DNA from: Umbilicaria muhlenbergii
Lineage: Eukaryota; Ascomycota; Lecanoromycetes; Umbilicariales; Umbilicariaceae
Length of the DNA stretch: 64,000 nucleotides
Assembly: GCA_000611775.1 (NCBI GenBank)
Contig: KK106982.1
Span: 2,537,992 to 2,601,991, forward strand
Direction of reading: 5' to 3'
The notes below the pieces were generated by a model. That model saw only the letters and a program-made list of their open reading frames with translations, did no database searches and was not told the DNA's origin. The position numbers and the translations under genes were made by a program. Positions 21,545-32,815 of this stretch are shown here, piece by piece. Each line of letters opens with the position of its first letter. Within the stretch, counting starts at the first letter, position 1.

Positions 21545-21560
21545 CTGTCTCTTATACACA
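21545..21560 (-). other. Nextera adapter remnant at the left edge of the gap
   Basis: ctgtctcttatacaca is the reverse complement of the transposase mosaic end and immediately precedes the Ns. It is library sequence and was not trimmed before scaffolding. Confidence 0.97.
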
Positions 21561-22189
21561 NNNNNNNNNNNNNNNNNNNNNNNNNNNNNNNNNNNNNNNN
21601 NNNNNNNNNNNNNNNNNNNNNNNNNNNNNNNNNNNNNNNNNNNNNNNNNNNNNNNNNNNNNNNNNNNNNNNNNNNNNNNNNNNNNNNNNNNNNNNNNNNN
21701 NNNNNNNNNNNNNNNNNNNNNNNNNNNNNNNNNNNNNNNNNNNNNNNNNNNNNNNNNNNNNNNNNNNNNNNNNNNNNNNNNNNNNNNNNNNNNNNNNNNN
21801 NNNNNNNNNNNNNNNNNNNNNNNNNNNNNNNNNNNNNNNNNNNNNNNNNNNNNNNNNNNNNNNNNNNNNNNNNNNNNNNNNNNNNNNNNNNNNNNNNNNN
21901 NNNNNNNNNNNNNNNNNNNNNNNNNNNNNNNNNNNNNNNNNNNNNNNNNNNNNNNNNNNNNNNNNNNNNNNNNNNNNNNNNNNNNNNNNNNNNNNNNNNN
22001 NNNNNNNNNNNNNNNNNNNNNNNNNNNNNNNNNNNNNNNNNNNNNNNNNNNNNNNNNNNNNNNNNNNNNNNNNNNNNNNNNNNNNNNNNNNNNNNNNNNN
22101 NNNNNNNNNNNNNNNNNNNNNNNNNNNNNNNNNNNNNNNNNNNNNNNNNNNNNNNNNNNNNNNNNNNNNNNNNNNNNNNNNNNNNNNNN
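21561..22189. other. Assembly gap, 629 Ns
   Basis: Unknown sequence between two contigs. The right contig starts with a run of ten Ts. Open frames that appear to cross it are artefacts. Confidence 1.
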
Positions 22190-23044
22190 TTTTTTTTGTT
22201 CGTGGAGGGAGAATGGGAATGGATGCGGGGTGGCTGGTTTTTGTGCATAAAAGCGATCGGGATGCCCGTATACCAGAATTCCATTTCATGCTGTGCCAAC
22301 GGGATGTGGTGATGTGGGGATTGGACTGGGGGGTTGTGCTTGTGATTGTTGTGATTGACGGGTTCTGCGAATTGTGGGGGGGACTGGCGCAGACAAGCTG
22401 GCTGGCGATTGGATGAGGCTGGAATGGGAATCCCTCATAAAAGTAAAGTCGCCAGAATGGTTTCATGCTGAGATGGATTCGAGTCGTGTCGTTAGGCATG
22501 TTTCTGGAATTTTCTGGGGTTGGATTGGGATACGGATACTGGATCTGTAGTTTCTTGAATCCGTGGAGATTTTCTTTTTATTGTCGGAGTACGGAGTTGC
22601 ACCTCGTCCGTAATCCCTACCTATCTATCAATCCCCAACGCCAGTACCATTTCTTTGGTGTGAGAAGGATGGGTCGAGGCGGTCTGGAGGACACAACGAT
22701 CGGTGAGGTCTTTATCGAATACTTCAAGGAGCTCGAAGAAGAAGAAGGCATATAGAGGAGTGGCGGTGCTGGATTTCCGAAGTAGTTCAATAACCGTCCG
22801 TTTCCTCAGACGGCGTCACTCGCTGGCTGTTTCTACGAGTCAATCCCATTCAACTCGGCGAGTGGGATGGATCGAATCCATCGGCTGAAGATGAGAAAAG
22901 AACTACCTGATGAATCCACTACCGGAAGCAGCCGTGCATCTCTGCGCTCTTCCCAAATCTCTCGCTCCGCCAGTACGCCATTCGCTATGCAAGACGCCCA
23001 AGCCAAACCCACACACCCCGTTCATCCAAGCCTGCATACTTTTT
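22190..23044. other. Intergenic after the gap
   Basis: About 850 bp, probably the 3' flank of the ECL1-type gene and the 3' flank of CEG1. No supported gene; short ORFs have no domain features. Confidence 0.5.
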
Positions 23045-24343
23045 TCACTCCGTCACCTGCCGTTTGGCCCTCTCCGCCCCCTCGCCCGCCGGCTCCTCCA
23101 ACTTCCGCTTCCCCGCCGCCCCGCCCGCATCCCCATTCCCGCTCCCGCCCGTCTGCCCATCCGCCAGCGCCGCCACTCGCCTCCGCTCCGCGGCCTCCTG
23201 TTTCGCCTTGGCCTCGTTCGCGGCGTCGCGCTTCTTCCACTCGTCGCGGATGCGGCGCGCGGTGCGGATGAGGTCGCTCTCGGAGACTTTGTCCTGGATG
23301 CTCTCCATGACGCTCTCGACGGTGCTGATGTGGTTCGCCTCTTTCTTGTCGTCGCGGAAGCGCAGGAAGCGCCAGCGGCCCTGGCGGTCTTGGTAGCATT
23401 CCACGATGCGGTTGTCGAGCGGCTCGCCCAGCGCTTTGAGCTTTTCCCACTCCGCCGGCTCGAGGTGCATGGTGGCGTAGGGGCGGTAGTCGTTGCCGCC
23501 GTGGTTGACGGCCAGGTCGAAGCGCGGGGTGGCGTCGTAGTCTTCGTAGGGGCTGGTGATGCCGTCGGCCTCGTCTTCGGAGTCCGGGTCGATTTTGGGC
23601 CAGGCCAGGGTGAGGGTGAAGTCGACGCTGTTTTCGTCCTCGCGCTTCCATTTGAGGATGTGTTCGTCGGTGCCGAATTTGTAGGGCGAGTTGCGGCAGG
23701 TGAAGATGAGGCCGTCGTTGCCGTGCGGGAGGGAGGGGAGGATGGAGCGGAACATTTTTTCGATGGCGTAGCTGAATTCCATCTCTTTGAATTTGACGTG
23801 GAAGGTTAGGTATTGGATCTCTTCGGGGTATTTGTCGTACAGGGCCCGGTAGGGTTTGTACACTTTTTCTTTAAAATAGGCGAGGCGTTTGTCGAGGGTT
23901 CGGTGCATGAGGCTTTTGCCGTCTAGCATTAGGCAGTCGAAGACGAGATATCTCATTTGTGTTGATCCGTTTGGCTCAACGTCGTTGACCAGCTCTCCAT
24001 CCACAAGAGTTCCCGTGTGGAATTCCCTCTCGTCATCGGGAAGGGGGAAATGTAGGTTGTCCACCCAATAATAGTCATTCTTGCGGTCGATTAGATAGGT
24101 CACCTCTCGCGGTCCCACGTCGCCTGTGAGATACATCAGGCAGCGGATGCCATCGGATTTTTCGCAGACATAGTAGTCCTGTTTCTGGAGCTCGAGGATA
24201 TGACGAGCCGCGAAACTGACGGGTTGCGCACCGGGGAAGGCGGTGGACCTCCGTTCCAGCAAATCTGCCACCTCCTGCCTGAGGGTTGCCAACAGTTCTC
24301 CCTGAGCTTTGACACCGGGAATGGCGGGTACGGAGCCTCCCAT
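23045..24343 (-). CDS. CEG1: mRNA guanylyltransferase (capping enzyme alpha subunit)
   Basis: Transfers GMP from GTP to the 5' diphosphate end of nascent RNA polymerase II transcripts in the nucleus. Intronless, 432 residues. Start MGGSVPAIPGVKAQ fits the family, which opens with an IPG motif. The nucleotidyltransferase motifs are visible in order. Motif I is CEKSDGIR with the nucleophile Lys near residue 62, motif III VDGELVND, motif IV NDGLIFTCR and motif V HILKWKRE. An OB-fold region follows (RIVECYQDRQGRWRFLRFRD). The C-terminal 70 residues are alanine/glycine/lysine-rich and not conserved. It is divergent from SNF5 across 1.46 kb. Confidence 0.96.
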   Translation of the reverse strand: MGGSVPAIPGVKAQGELLATLRQEVADLLERRSTAFPGAQPVSFAARHILELQKQDYYVCEKSDGIRCLMYLTGDVGPREVTYLIDRKNDYYWVDNLHFPLPDDEREFHTGTLVDGELVNDVEPNGSTQMRYLVFDCLMLDGKSLMHRTLDKRLAYFKEKVYKPYRALYDKYPEEIQYLTFHVKFKEMEFSYAIEKMFRSILPSLPHGNDGLIFTCRNSPYKFGTDEHILKWKREDENSVDFTLTLAWPKIDPDSEDEADGITSPYEDYDATPRFDLAVNHGGNDYRPYATMHLEPAEWEKLKALGEPLDNRIVECYQDRQGRWRFLRFRDDKKEANHISTVESVMESIQDKVSESDLIRTARRIRDEWKKRDAANEAKAKQEAAERRRVAALADGQTGGSGNGDAGGAAGKRKLEEPAGEGAERAKRQVTE

Positions 24344-25804
24344 ACTTTGGCGTGGGACGAGTTCAACGGGTGTCGCAACGCGACGGTGTTAGTTGGCGCA
24401 AAACGGCATGGGCGGGGAGTGAGTTTGTTTTGACTGGCATGAACAAGGAGGACTGCTTTCAGCGAGTGGAACTGGCCGATGGGGGGCGACTGCCTCTTGA
24501 TGCTTTCTGAGGCTGCATTGACACAGAGCAAGAGTCACGGTGGTAAAGTTAGTTTGAGCAGTGCTGTCGCCTTCTGGCGGGCGGATCGAGGGCTACGGAC
24601 GAGTCCTTTCAAGCAGATGGATGCCTCGCTCTTTGACTCTTTGACTCTCTGACTCGTGGACTCGTACTCGTAGACTCTTTGTACCTCGCAGCGTTGAGCT
24701 GATTGTGCATCGTGCATTGCCGCTCTCTCGCAGGAATGCATCTGGCTAACTCCGGCGCTACTGGCTGACTCAGCATCGGAGCACGTGCGAGCAGTGAAGG
24801 AGTCAGTCCGGAACACAGGGCCGAGGCTGCCGCGGTCTGAGATCCAGTACGAAGGGGGGGAAAGTAAGGTAATGAATGTCAGGTGCATCGACCAGAACAG
24901 CGCAACGACAGCTGCACAGTTAGTGTCTACGAAATCGCTGTCCTGGGCCTGGATGACGGAGAAGGGGATGCATCAATCGTGACCGTGGTCGAGATCAGGA
25001 GCAGGATCAGGATCAGGCCAAGCGTAGCCGAACATGCCTTTTCCTGTTACCCGCGGCGAATGAGCAAGCGACCTCCACGGCCTGAAACCCAAAGAGTCAG
25101 AGACATCGGGACGCTGGCAGAAGCAGAACCAGGGCGAGACGGGAATCAGGTAAATCAGGCACCTTGACCTACTCGTAATACCCTACTCGCATTTAGCCAC
25201 CAAGGTTCGAGGCACAGGCACAGGCACAGGCTCCGGCACAGGCTCAGGCACAGGCACAGGCATAGGCATCCACTCGCCCATACACCGGCGCCCCCTCTCC
25301 GTCTGATAGTGCGCAGTGGCCCAGTCCCGGCTGACGGCCGCCTTGTTGGACGCATTCCATCCGGTCGAGGCCGTCCCTTTCTCGGTAGATCCTGCAATCG
25401 ATCCACCTGGGCACACGCTTCTGCTGAGGCACTGGGCGACACACGCCGAGGCCAGTCCACGCTGGAACGCGATAATCGCGGTTGACGGTGAGTAGCCTGG
25501 CCATGTCTGCTTTCTTTGAGCCCTAACTCAAGTCGCCGGGTGATGGCGGTGTCGCCGCCTTCCATGACTTTATTGCGCCCGGCTCACTCACCACCCAACT
25601 GGCCACCCCCACCCAATACCATCTCCGCTCGACTCTTGCGCTTGTTTACCATCTCACTGGGTGATGGCGAAACGCGCTGTCATGTGCGACATACGGCTAA
25701 CAGCCATTCTGAGATAGCAGAACCCTTATTTGAGTTGTTGCGATGACCGAGGTGCCGTCGCGCACTATTACCGCTGTCGTTATAATTCTCCCAACGCTTC
25801 TTCG
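24344..25804. promoter_or_regulatory. Divergent promoter region CEG1 / SNF5
   Basis: 1.46 kb between two divergent nuclear genes. It holds low-complexity patches: gactctt-type repeats near 24633-24680, gatcag repeats near 24993-25018 and the hexamer tract at 25211-25268. The SNF5 frame is open upstream to a non-ATG codon at 25730, so a short 5' exon cannot be excluded. Confidence 0.45.
25211..25268 (+). repeat. GGCACA/GGCTCA hexanucleotide repeat
   Basis: About nine imperfect copies of a 6-bp unit (ggcaca, with ggctcc, ggctca and ggcata variants). The minus-strand frame through it reads PVPVPEPVPEPV, but this is a consequence of the repeat rather than evidence of a gene. Confidence 0.85.
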
Positions 25805-28800
25805 ATGATGCCATCTCCCAGCCCTCCACCGGCTCCCATACTCACTGCGCAGCAACGCGTGGGGTTTGCGAATGCTCAGGCCGTTCCAAATGGATCGGAT
25901 ATTGATGAAAACCCCAACACTAGAGTGGAGGCGATGGCTACCGGGGACACCGCCCGACTGAATGGGGAGAATATGGGGAATGGGCGGACTAATACCATTT
26001 CGGAGGGAAAGCAGAAGGCCAAGGCTGTAATGGCAGCTTCTGGGTTGACAGCCGACTCTGAGTTGGCTCAGACAGCATCGTCGGAGCGGTCACAGTCACC
26101 ACAATCAATCGATGCCACTACAAATGGCTTCGGTCAAAGTAGGAAACGCTCTCGGTCAGGCTCTCGAATACCTCAACCCCCGAGGCCACCATCAACCGGG
26201 CTTCCCACTCGGACTAGGGAGTCAAGAGACAAGGTGTTGGTCGAGCAATGGTCGAACCGCGAACTCTTTCACTCGGCAGCTATGCTCAAGGACGACCGAT
26301 TAAGGAAGGATGTAATCCGTGGCATAACCGGGGAGATTGACACCTACAAAAGGCTTGCCCACACACGTCAAGTTAACCCCGGTGCTATCTTCGGGAATGG
26401 CTATGCTGGATATGGGAATGGGCATACTAACGTCCAGGGCCAACCCCGAATGCCAAAGATCGTCTATCCGATTCAACGAAAGCGACCGGGAGGCAGGAGA
26501 ACAAGGGAACTTCGTGTTCCAAGGAAAGAGCTTGCCACACAGTCAGAACAACTTGATGAACTGGTTCCAGTACGCTTGGATATCGAGTGGGATAAAATCC
26601 GACTTCGAGACACTTTCACGTGGAATATTCATGATCGAGTTGTGCCTCCTGAGCTATTCGCGGAGCAACTGGTAGAAGACTTCAAGCTGCCCCTAGATCA
26701 ATGCGGACCCCTTGTCCAGCAGGTCTGTTCAAGTCTTCAAGAGCAGATACAGGACTTCTATCCCCAAGTCTTCATCGATGAAGAAGCGCTGGATCCACAC
26801 TTACCCTATCATGCGTACAAGAACGACGAGATGCGCATTACCATCAAGCTAAACATCACCATCGGACAGCATACGCTTGTTGACCAGTTCGAGTGGGATA
26901 TCAACAACCCCTTGAACTCGCCTGAAGATTTCGCGAGACAAATGACGAACGACATGTCGTTATCTGGAGAGTTTACCACCGCGATTGCACATTCGATACG
27001 TGAGCAAAGTCAGTTGTTCACACGCAGTCTATACGTGACTGGCCACCCCTTCGACGGACGACCTATTGAAGATCAAGATCTGAAGGCGGGCTTTCTACAG
27101 TCGCCTATTCCATCACCTTTCAGACCCTACCAAGCTGCCAAGGACTTTACACCATATCTCTACGAACTGAACGAAGTAGATCTCGAGAAGACCGAGTTGT
27201 CTCTATCACGAGAGCAACGGAGACAAAAGAGGTCAGTTAATCGACGTGGGGGACCCGCTCTGCCAGATCTCAAGGATCGCCAACGGACTATACGCACTCT
27301 GGTCGTATCTTCCGTCCTGCCTGGGGCGGCAGAGTCGCTTGAGGACAGTAGGATCTTTAAGCGATCTGCCACCGCTTCCGGGAGAGGCCGACGACCCGGT
27401 GCGGGGCAGAAGGACAACCTCGATGATTCCGATGACTCTGAAAGCGAAGACTCGTCTCCAGACTCTCCTGCAATCCCCGCTTATCTACTCTCTGGTACGG
27501 CGCGCACGAGGGGCATGAGAGGTGCAGCATCTGCCGCACAAGCTGCCTTGCGTGCGAACTTGGGGCGCTCAGCAACACCAGACCCAGTTGCGCTACATCA
27601 TCACGAAACGAGGACTTCAGGACGCAGGCTAGGAGGGAGGGAGTACCGCGAAGAAAGCTTTGAAGAGTCTACATCGTATATTGTCAAACTACACATACCT
27701 CCCGATAGATTCCGTAGGTTCTTACGAGAACTGAAGACTAGGAGCAAGACAGATCCTCCACCATCACACACCTCTTCTCACCCTTACCCAACCTCACAAC
27801 GATCATCACAAAGTGCCACTCCTGGTCGAGCGACACCAGGAGCCGGTTCCATGGGTCCGCCACCCACTACACCTGGCATGCAACAGCAACAATTACCAGG
27901 CCACCAAAATGGCGTCGTGCAGCACCAGCAGGCGCAAGCCGGCGCAGGAGGACAGCAGCAGCCGCAACAGCAGCAGCAGCAGCCTCCCCAAATCGGCGGG
28001 GTGGACGCGACCGGTCCACCCGGCCCAAATCATCCTCCGGTAAGTTTCAGCTTGTATGGCCCGACATCCTTTCAGGGGCAGCCATACGCGCGGGACGAGG
28101 CCAGTCCGTCCAGATTGCCGAGACAGATGGGCGGCTATGGGAGGCGGTAGTGTTTGCGGAGGTGGTCTTCGATTGGGCATGGGACGAACAAATTCGTAGT
28201 CGGCGAATATGTCTTAGATCGCCCAATGAAGCCAGCTCCGTAACACTCCACTCCCGCCTTCCTGTGGTCGGTGATTCTGATCTGAAGCGATCGGGATCTG
28301 GTCAACACGACACGTACAAACGTCGCTGTTTCGTTGGTGATTCGTGTGACATTTGCACAACTCCCTTGGCCCCCATCAATCATTCTTCCTGCTTTCCCAC
28401 TCCCCTTGAACCGCTCCTCGCAACCACGTACACATTTCTTCATGAACTTCTCGTTCACTCCAGCTAACATCTTCCCCCTTCACAGCCGCCACCCCCCACC
28501 TGGCTCATCTCCGCCCTCGCCGCCCTCTCCGCCTCCTACCCGTCCGACCAGTTCGAAGCCAAAATGCGCTACTGCGCCGTCAACACCACCACCAACCAAC
28601 CCGTCGTCCTGCCCCCCGCCAGCCGCGACGGAGGCCCCCCCGCCCCCACGCCCCCGGACGTTAAGTTTCAGTACCTGCCTCGGATCCGGTGCTGCGATTG
28701 TCCGGGGAAGCTTTATACGCCGGGGCCGGGGATGGGGGTCGAGAATTTCGAGATCCATTTGAAGAATCGGGTGCATCGGGAGAAGGTTGAGAGGAGGGGG

Positions 28801-28821
28801 GGTGGGGGTGGGGGGGTGTAA
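25805..28821 (+). CDS. SNF5: SWI/SNF chromatin-remodelling complex subunit Snf5 (SMARCB1 family)
   Basis: Core subunit of SWI/SNF that contacts the nucleosome acidic patch. Exon 1 25805-28039, exon 2 28486-28821, 856 residues. After a low-complexity N-terminus comes the SNF5 domain at about residues 250-480, with the two repeats [20 protein letters not shown] and [22 protein letters not shown]-rich linker ends exon 1 at HPP. Exon 2 supplies the fungal Snf5 C-terminal module: [40 protein letters not shown] and [11 protein letters not shown]. The intron is 446 bp, far longer than its neighbours, with GTAAGT donor, GCTAAC branch at 28463-28468 and CACAG acceptor. If retained, translation continues 37 codons to 28150 with a different tail. 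ATG 25805 is the first in frame. Confidence 0.93.
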
Positions 28822-29533
28822 GGGGAGGGAAAGGGTGGGGTCGAGGGAGAGGGGAGGGAAAGGGGGGGAGATGGGAAGATATAGGAAGGGAAGAGAAGAA
28901 GAGATGGGAAGAGCGGAGGGGAGATAAATGGAGGGTGAACGGGAGGGGTGGAGGACTAAAGTATATGGCGTTTTCGGAAGCACTCGACCGGCGTAGAGAC
29001 GAGTGCGGCACCCACGCAGGCACTTCGCGCAATAAGTCTTTCTCGTTTCTCTACCGTCGCATGCATGCATGCATCCTCTTCCTCGTTCCTAGTGCACCAC
29101 TTTCCGCCACTTTGGCTTTCTCTATCGGAGTCGCTCCTCATGTGGTCGTTCCGCATCCGATCCACCCACAATCGAAATCGCCCACCTGATATCACATCAC
29201 CCATTTGCACTCTCGGTTATATGGGACCCTCCCGAGTATGTCCAAGTGAATAGTGCGAGGATTGACTATGACTCGGAGGATCAGATGCAGGAGATATGAT
29301 TCATATGATACGATAGTAATATCTCTTCGTCGGCGCTCAAGTAAATATTCGCCTAGTCCAGTCCACAACACTGCCTCTCTTCCATCCCATCCCATCCTCG
29401 AACCCCCAGCCAACACCCCATCCCATCCCATCCATCCCTTCCCTTCCCTTCCCTTCCCTTCCCTTCCCATCCCATCCCTTCCCATCCCACTCTTGCCACC
29501 CTATCCCCACATCCCACTCCCCCCCCCACACAC
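28822..29533. other. Convergent intergenic region SNF5 / POL4
   Basis: About 710 bp. G-rich just after SNF5 (28800-28930) and with a C-rich pentamer tract before POL4. 3' UTRs of both genes should lie here. No gene. Confidence 0.55.
29381..29492 (-). repeat. CCCAT/CCCTT pentanucleotide tract in the POL4 3' flank
   Basis: Imperfect pentamer repeat with six perfect ccctt units at 29436-29465 and several cccat units around it. In the sense of the POL4 transcript it reads as many GGG runs spaced by two bases, fitting the G-quadruplex motif. Confidence 0.9.
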
Positions 29534-31699
29534 CTACCCCGTACACCTATCCCCCGGCTCCCTCCACTCCAGCCCCATCCCCCCAAAAACCCTCCTCTCC
29601 GCCTCCAGCCACGTCTCACTCCCCCTCTCCAGATCCACCCACCGCCCCGTCCCCCTCTCCCTCACCCCACTACTATCGAACTTCCACCCCTTCACCTTCT
29701 TCGCATACCGCCTCAAATCCCTCTGAAACGTCGTCCCCGACGTCCACCCGGCCACGCCGCAGCCGACGGTTTTCCAGGGGGACACGATGATGTCGACGCG
29801 GCGGTGGGGGTTAGGGTTTTTGGCGTCCGTGGGGAGGGCGGGGTCGGGGATCCAGTGGATGTCCTGCCAGACGACGAGGGCCTTATCCAGGGTATCGAAG
29901 CCGGCGCCGCGGGCGGAGGAGTCGGTGACGCGCAGCGGGAGGGGCTGTTGGTTGCGGTGAGAATTCGTCAGCGAGAGGGTGAGGGTGTGGGTGATCCAGC
30001 CGGCCGTTTCGAGGGCGGTGACGACGTCGGTGACGAGGTGGAGGGTGGCGCGTTCGTCGCGGTGCGAGAGGATCAGGTCGACGTCGCCGGAGAATGGCTT
30101 GCCGCGACGGTAGCCGCCCACGATGATGCATTCGATGCCCCGGTCGCGCACGCGGCGCGCGTGCGTCAGGACCGTCGCCGCGATGCTTTCGACTTCGGCG
30201 CGCGGGATCTGGAGCTGGAATTCGTCGTGGTATTTCAGGCCGATTTGCTGGACGCGCGAGAGGGAGGACCAGCCTTGCTCGACGATGTCGTCGAGGTCGC
30301 GCCAGCCGTGGTCGTAGAAGAACTGGCGGGCGGTGGTGGCGCCGACGCCCCAGATTTCGTAGAAGAGGCGCAGGACGCGCAGGGTGGGGTCGGCTTCAAG
30401 CTCGTCGACTGCGAGGATGTGGCCGGTGGTGGAGTATTCGTGGAAGAGGTGGGCGATCTTTTGGTCGCAGCCGGGGAGCATGAGGATTTCGCGGGTGGAG
30501 GTGAGTTTGTGCGGGTAGGCTGCTATGGATGCGATGCTCGTGCTGTAGGCACGGACACCGATTTCGTCGGCTGTCAAAGTGCGAGCTAGTCTGATCTTCT
30601 TCAGGAGTTCGATGAAGTCTTCGTTGGGTGAATTGAAGGGTGCGGCGCGCTCGCAGGCGTAGATCTTGCCCTCTTTCACCCAATCCGGCATCTCTGGAAG
30701 GGAACTACTGACGCCTTCGTCATGCTCGGAGGTAGTCTGGTGGAGCAGATGGGTAGGGCGAGTCTTGAACTGGCTGCTTTTTTGGCCAGCTCGCTGGCTT
30801 GCTTGTGTGCTTGACGATGCGAAACTGCGGCCTTGGAATTCTTTGTGCATTGCTTCGTCGACTTGATTCCGCTTTCCATACTTCCCTGGCCCAACCCCAG
30901 AATTAGGTCTCGTGCTTTGAAAATCACCTTGGAAGGTGTTTTGGTGCGGAGGTGGAGTCTTTTCCTTAGTAGACGGGTTGGCCTTTACGAATATCGTCTT
31001 CTTGATCGGCTTCTGGGGAGTTACTGCATCTTCTGGACGAGGAACTACCCTGCCTTCATAGATAGTGTAGGGCTCTAACGGTTGAATATGCCCTGCCGTA
31101 AGTGAGGCGTTGAGCCATTCGATCTTGACAACCTTGATGACATCCAAGGACTCTGGCGCGAAAGGAGGAGGAGTTTCTTCCACCGGCTCTATAGGATCAG
31201 ACGAAAGAGCAGTAGCTGTTGTTGAAGCTTGTGAGATTGACAGTTGAGACATCGGGCCAGCCGGTGAGGTTGGGGCCTCGGTTTCGGTCTCGGTTTCATC
31301 GTCCGTCTCTGACTCAGTGCTGGATTCACGAACAGCTACAGCCGCCGGGGGAGACCCTGACGCCACTTCTTCATCAAGCCTCCTCTTCTTCCTCGGCGGT
31401 GTCCCGTCGTCCTCAAGTTCAGTCGATCCAACAGTCTCCTTGGCTACTTCCTTGCTGACCGCTTCGGTCCATACTTTCCGAGACTTCAACTCGAACGTTG
31501 CACGCCTTTCCGTCGATATAGCCCCGAGGACCAGTTTCGCTTCCGTGATATCATAGGTCAGAGATGCCCCGCCAATAGTTAATTGCTCCTCGATTTCATG
31601 TAACTCGGTGAGCGAAAGGTGTGTGGGTAGAAGGAAAACGGGCGGGAGGATACTCAGGTCAAGGTTCGGCGTACTATGTTCCTTCGCCGCAGGGTCCAT
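29534..31699 (-). CDS. POL4: Family-X DNA polymerase (Pol4 / pol lambda-mu type)
   Basis: A gap-filling polymerase for non-homologous end joining and base-excision repair. Single exon, 721 residues, start MDPAAKEHSTPN. Residues about 15-75 resemble a degenerate BRCT domain (PPVFLLPTHLSLTELHEIEE). Then comes a serine/proline-rich linker and the helix-hairpin-helix 8-kDa region (RLARTLTADEIGVRAYSTSI, then KLTSTREILMLPGC). The palm domain has the catalytic aspartates: GDVDLILSH near residue 538 and RRVDIIVSP near 634. The end shows the family C-terminus GLEWREPGDRCTG. No intron, unlike most neighbours. Confidence 0.93.
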   Translation of the reverse strand: MDPAAKEHSTPNLDLSILPPVFLLPTHLSLTELHEIEEQLTIGGASLTYDITEAKLVLGAISTERRATFELKSRKVWTEAVSKEVAKETVGSTELEDDGTPPRKKRRLDEEVASGSPPAAVAVRESSTESETDDETETETEAPTSPAGPMSQLSISQASTTATALSSDPIEPVEETPPPFAPESLDVIKVVKIEWLNASLTAGHIQPLEPYTIYEGRVVPRPEDAVTPQKPIKKTIFVKANPSTKEKTPPPHQNTFQGDFQSTRPNSGVGPGKYGKRNQVDEAMHKEFQGRSFASSSTQASQRAGQKSSQFKTRPTHLLHQTTSEHDEGVSSSLPEMPDWVKEGKIYACERAAPFNSPNEDFIELLKKIRLARTLTADEIGVRAYSTSIASIAAYPHKLTSTREILMLPGCDQKIAHLFHEYSTTGHILAVDELEADPTLRVLRLFYEIWGVGATTARQFFYDHGWRDLDDIVEQGWSSLSRVQQIGLKYHDEFQLQIPRAEVESIAATVLTHARRVRDRGIECIIVGGYRRGKPFSGDVDLILSHRDERATLHLVTDVVTALETAGWITHTLTLSLTNSHRNQQPLPLRVTDSSARGAGFDTLDKALVVWQDIHWIPDPALPTDAKNPNPHRRVDIIVSPWKTVGCGVAGWTSGTTFQRDLRRYAKKVKGWKFDSSGVRERGTGRWVDLERGSETWLEAERRVFGGMGLEWREPGDRCTG

Positions 31700-32815
31700 C
31701 TTCGATCCTGTATGTTGAAACCTCGATATATGAGGTGTGTCATCATGGTTGTCAGATTATATAAAGTGGTCTGTCGGTGTTATGGGGCTGCGAATGTAGA
31801 GAAACCCTACGTCGCATCTCACGGCCTCGCATAAGATCTTCGCTCAAGCTACGGCCCATCGAGTTACAAAGAGCGTGCAGGGGTGGAATAGCTAGTAGAG
31901 ACTAGAGTACAGCTGGTTTTGATGACAGCAAAGTCCTTGACAGCAATGCTGGACGAAGCGTAAAGCGACAAAGGCACCGGTGTAGAGCTGGGGTAAACCA
32001 TGAACCATGCGGACTTTCGGTGAGTATGCACGTGATATGGTTCTACTGGAAATCTCATGACGTCATAGCATCGAAGTACCTTAGTTGAGCCCATCCAGTG
32101 GAAGACCGTGAAGACTTGCCGCATACGGCGTAACCTTACAGTACGGCAAGGCAGCGAGACCACCAGCAGTCAAACAGGGAAGGCGAAGGCGGCTCGAGGC
32201 ATTCTTTCGAGCTCCTGAAATCATCTTGCCCATGTTTGCTTAAAGCTCCTTGCATCGTCTTTGAGTCGGTCAACATGTTGCTCCGCTACTTACTTTGCGC
32301 ATCCAGTTACCCTCAAGCTTACCCGCCTCGAGATAGAAAGGAGAGGCGAGCATTTAAATTATGGCTGAGGGACCTCAAACGCCCCCAACAAAATCAAAAT
32401 GAACGCTCGTGGAACATGCTCGAAGCAGGGGCGTGAAAACGAGCGACTTTCTTTTCTCTGATCAACGACGGCCACCAACGGCTGTCGTCGCGATGAATGG
32501 CCTGTTCCTCCCCGTCCTTTCCTGTTTCTCCCCCTTCCATCGGACGTTGTAGGAAAGTGCACGGCGCTCTTTTCCAACTTGAGGGCCTTCGCCTTCCGCC
32601 TTCGCCTTCGCCTCCGCATTCACTGTTACCATGAAATAAACAAGCCGTGATTCACTGCGCACAATCTCCGCGCCACTCTCTCTCCTCCGTCTCTCCATCC
32701 TCCTCCCTCCACGTCATCAATAGCACAACCTGTCTCTACTACATAGTGTTTCCAACAATTATCCCCTACTGTTTGATTATCATCTTCAGCTTCCACTTTC
32801 GCATCCCCAGTCACA
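31700..32815. other. Divergent intergenic region POL4 / CBM48 gene
   Basis: 1.1 kb with both promoters. A cgcctt-type hexamer patch lies at about 32585-32615. No gene or RNA recognised. Confidence 0.5.

Noticed and set aside
21082-22416. Long open frames spanning the N gap on both strands
   Set aside because: They are open only because Ns contain no stop codons. Just the part up to 21544 in the ECL1 exon frame is real.
22910-23809. 299-codon plus-strand frame
   Set aside because: Antisense to CEG1, whose minus-strand frame has all capping-enzyme motifs.
25183-25416. Minus-strand frame with PVPVPEP repeats
   Set aside because: Produced by the hexanucleotide tract; no conserved flanks.
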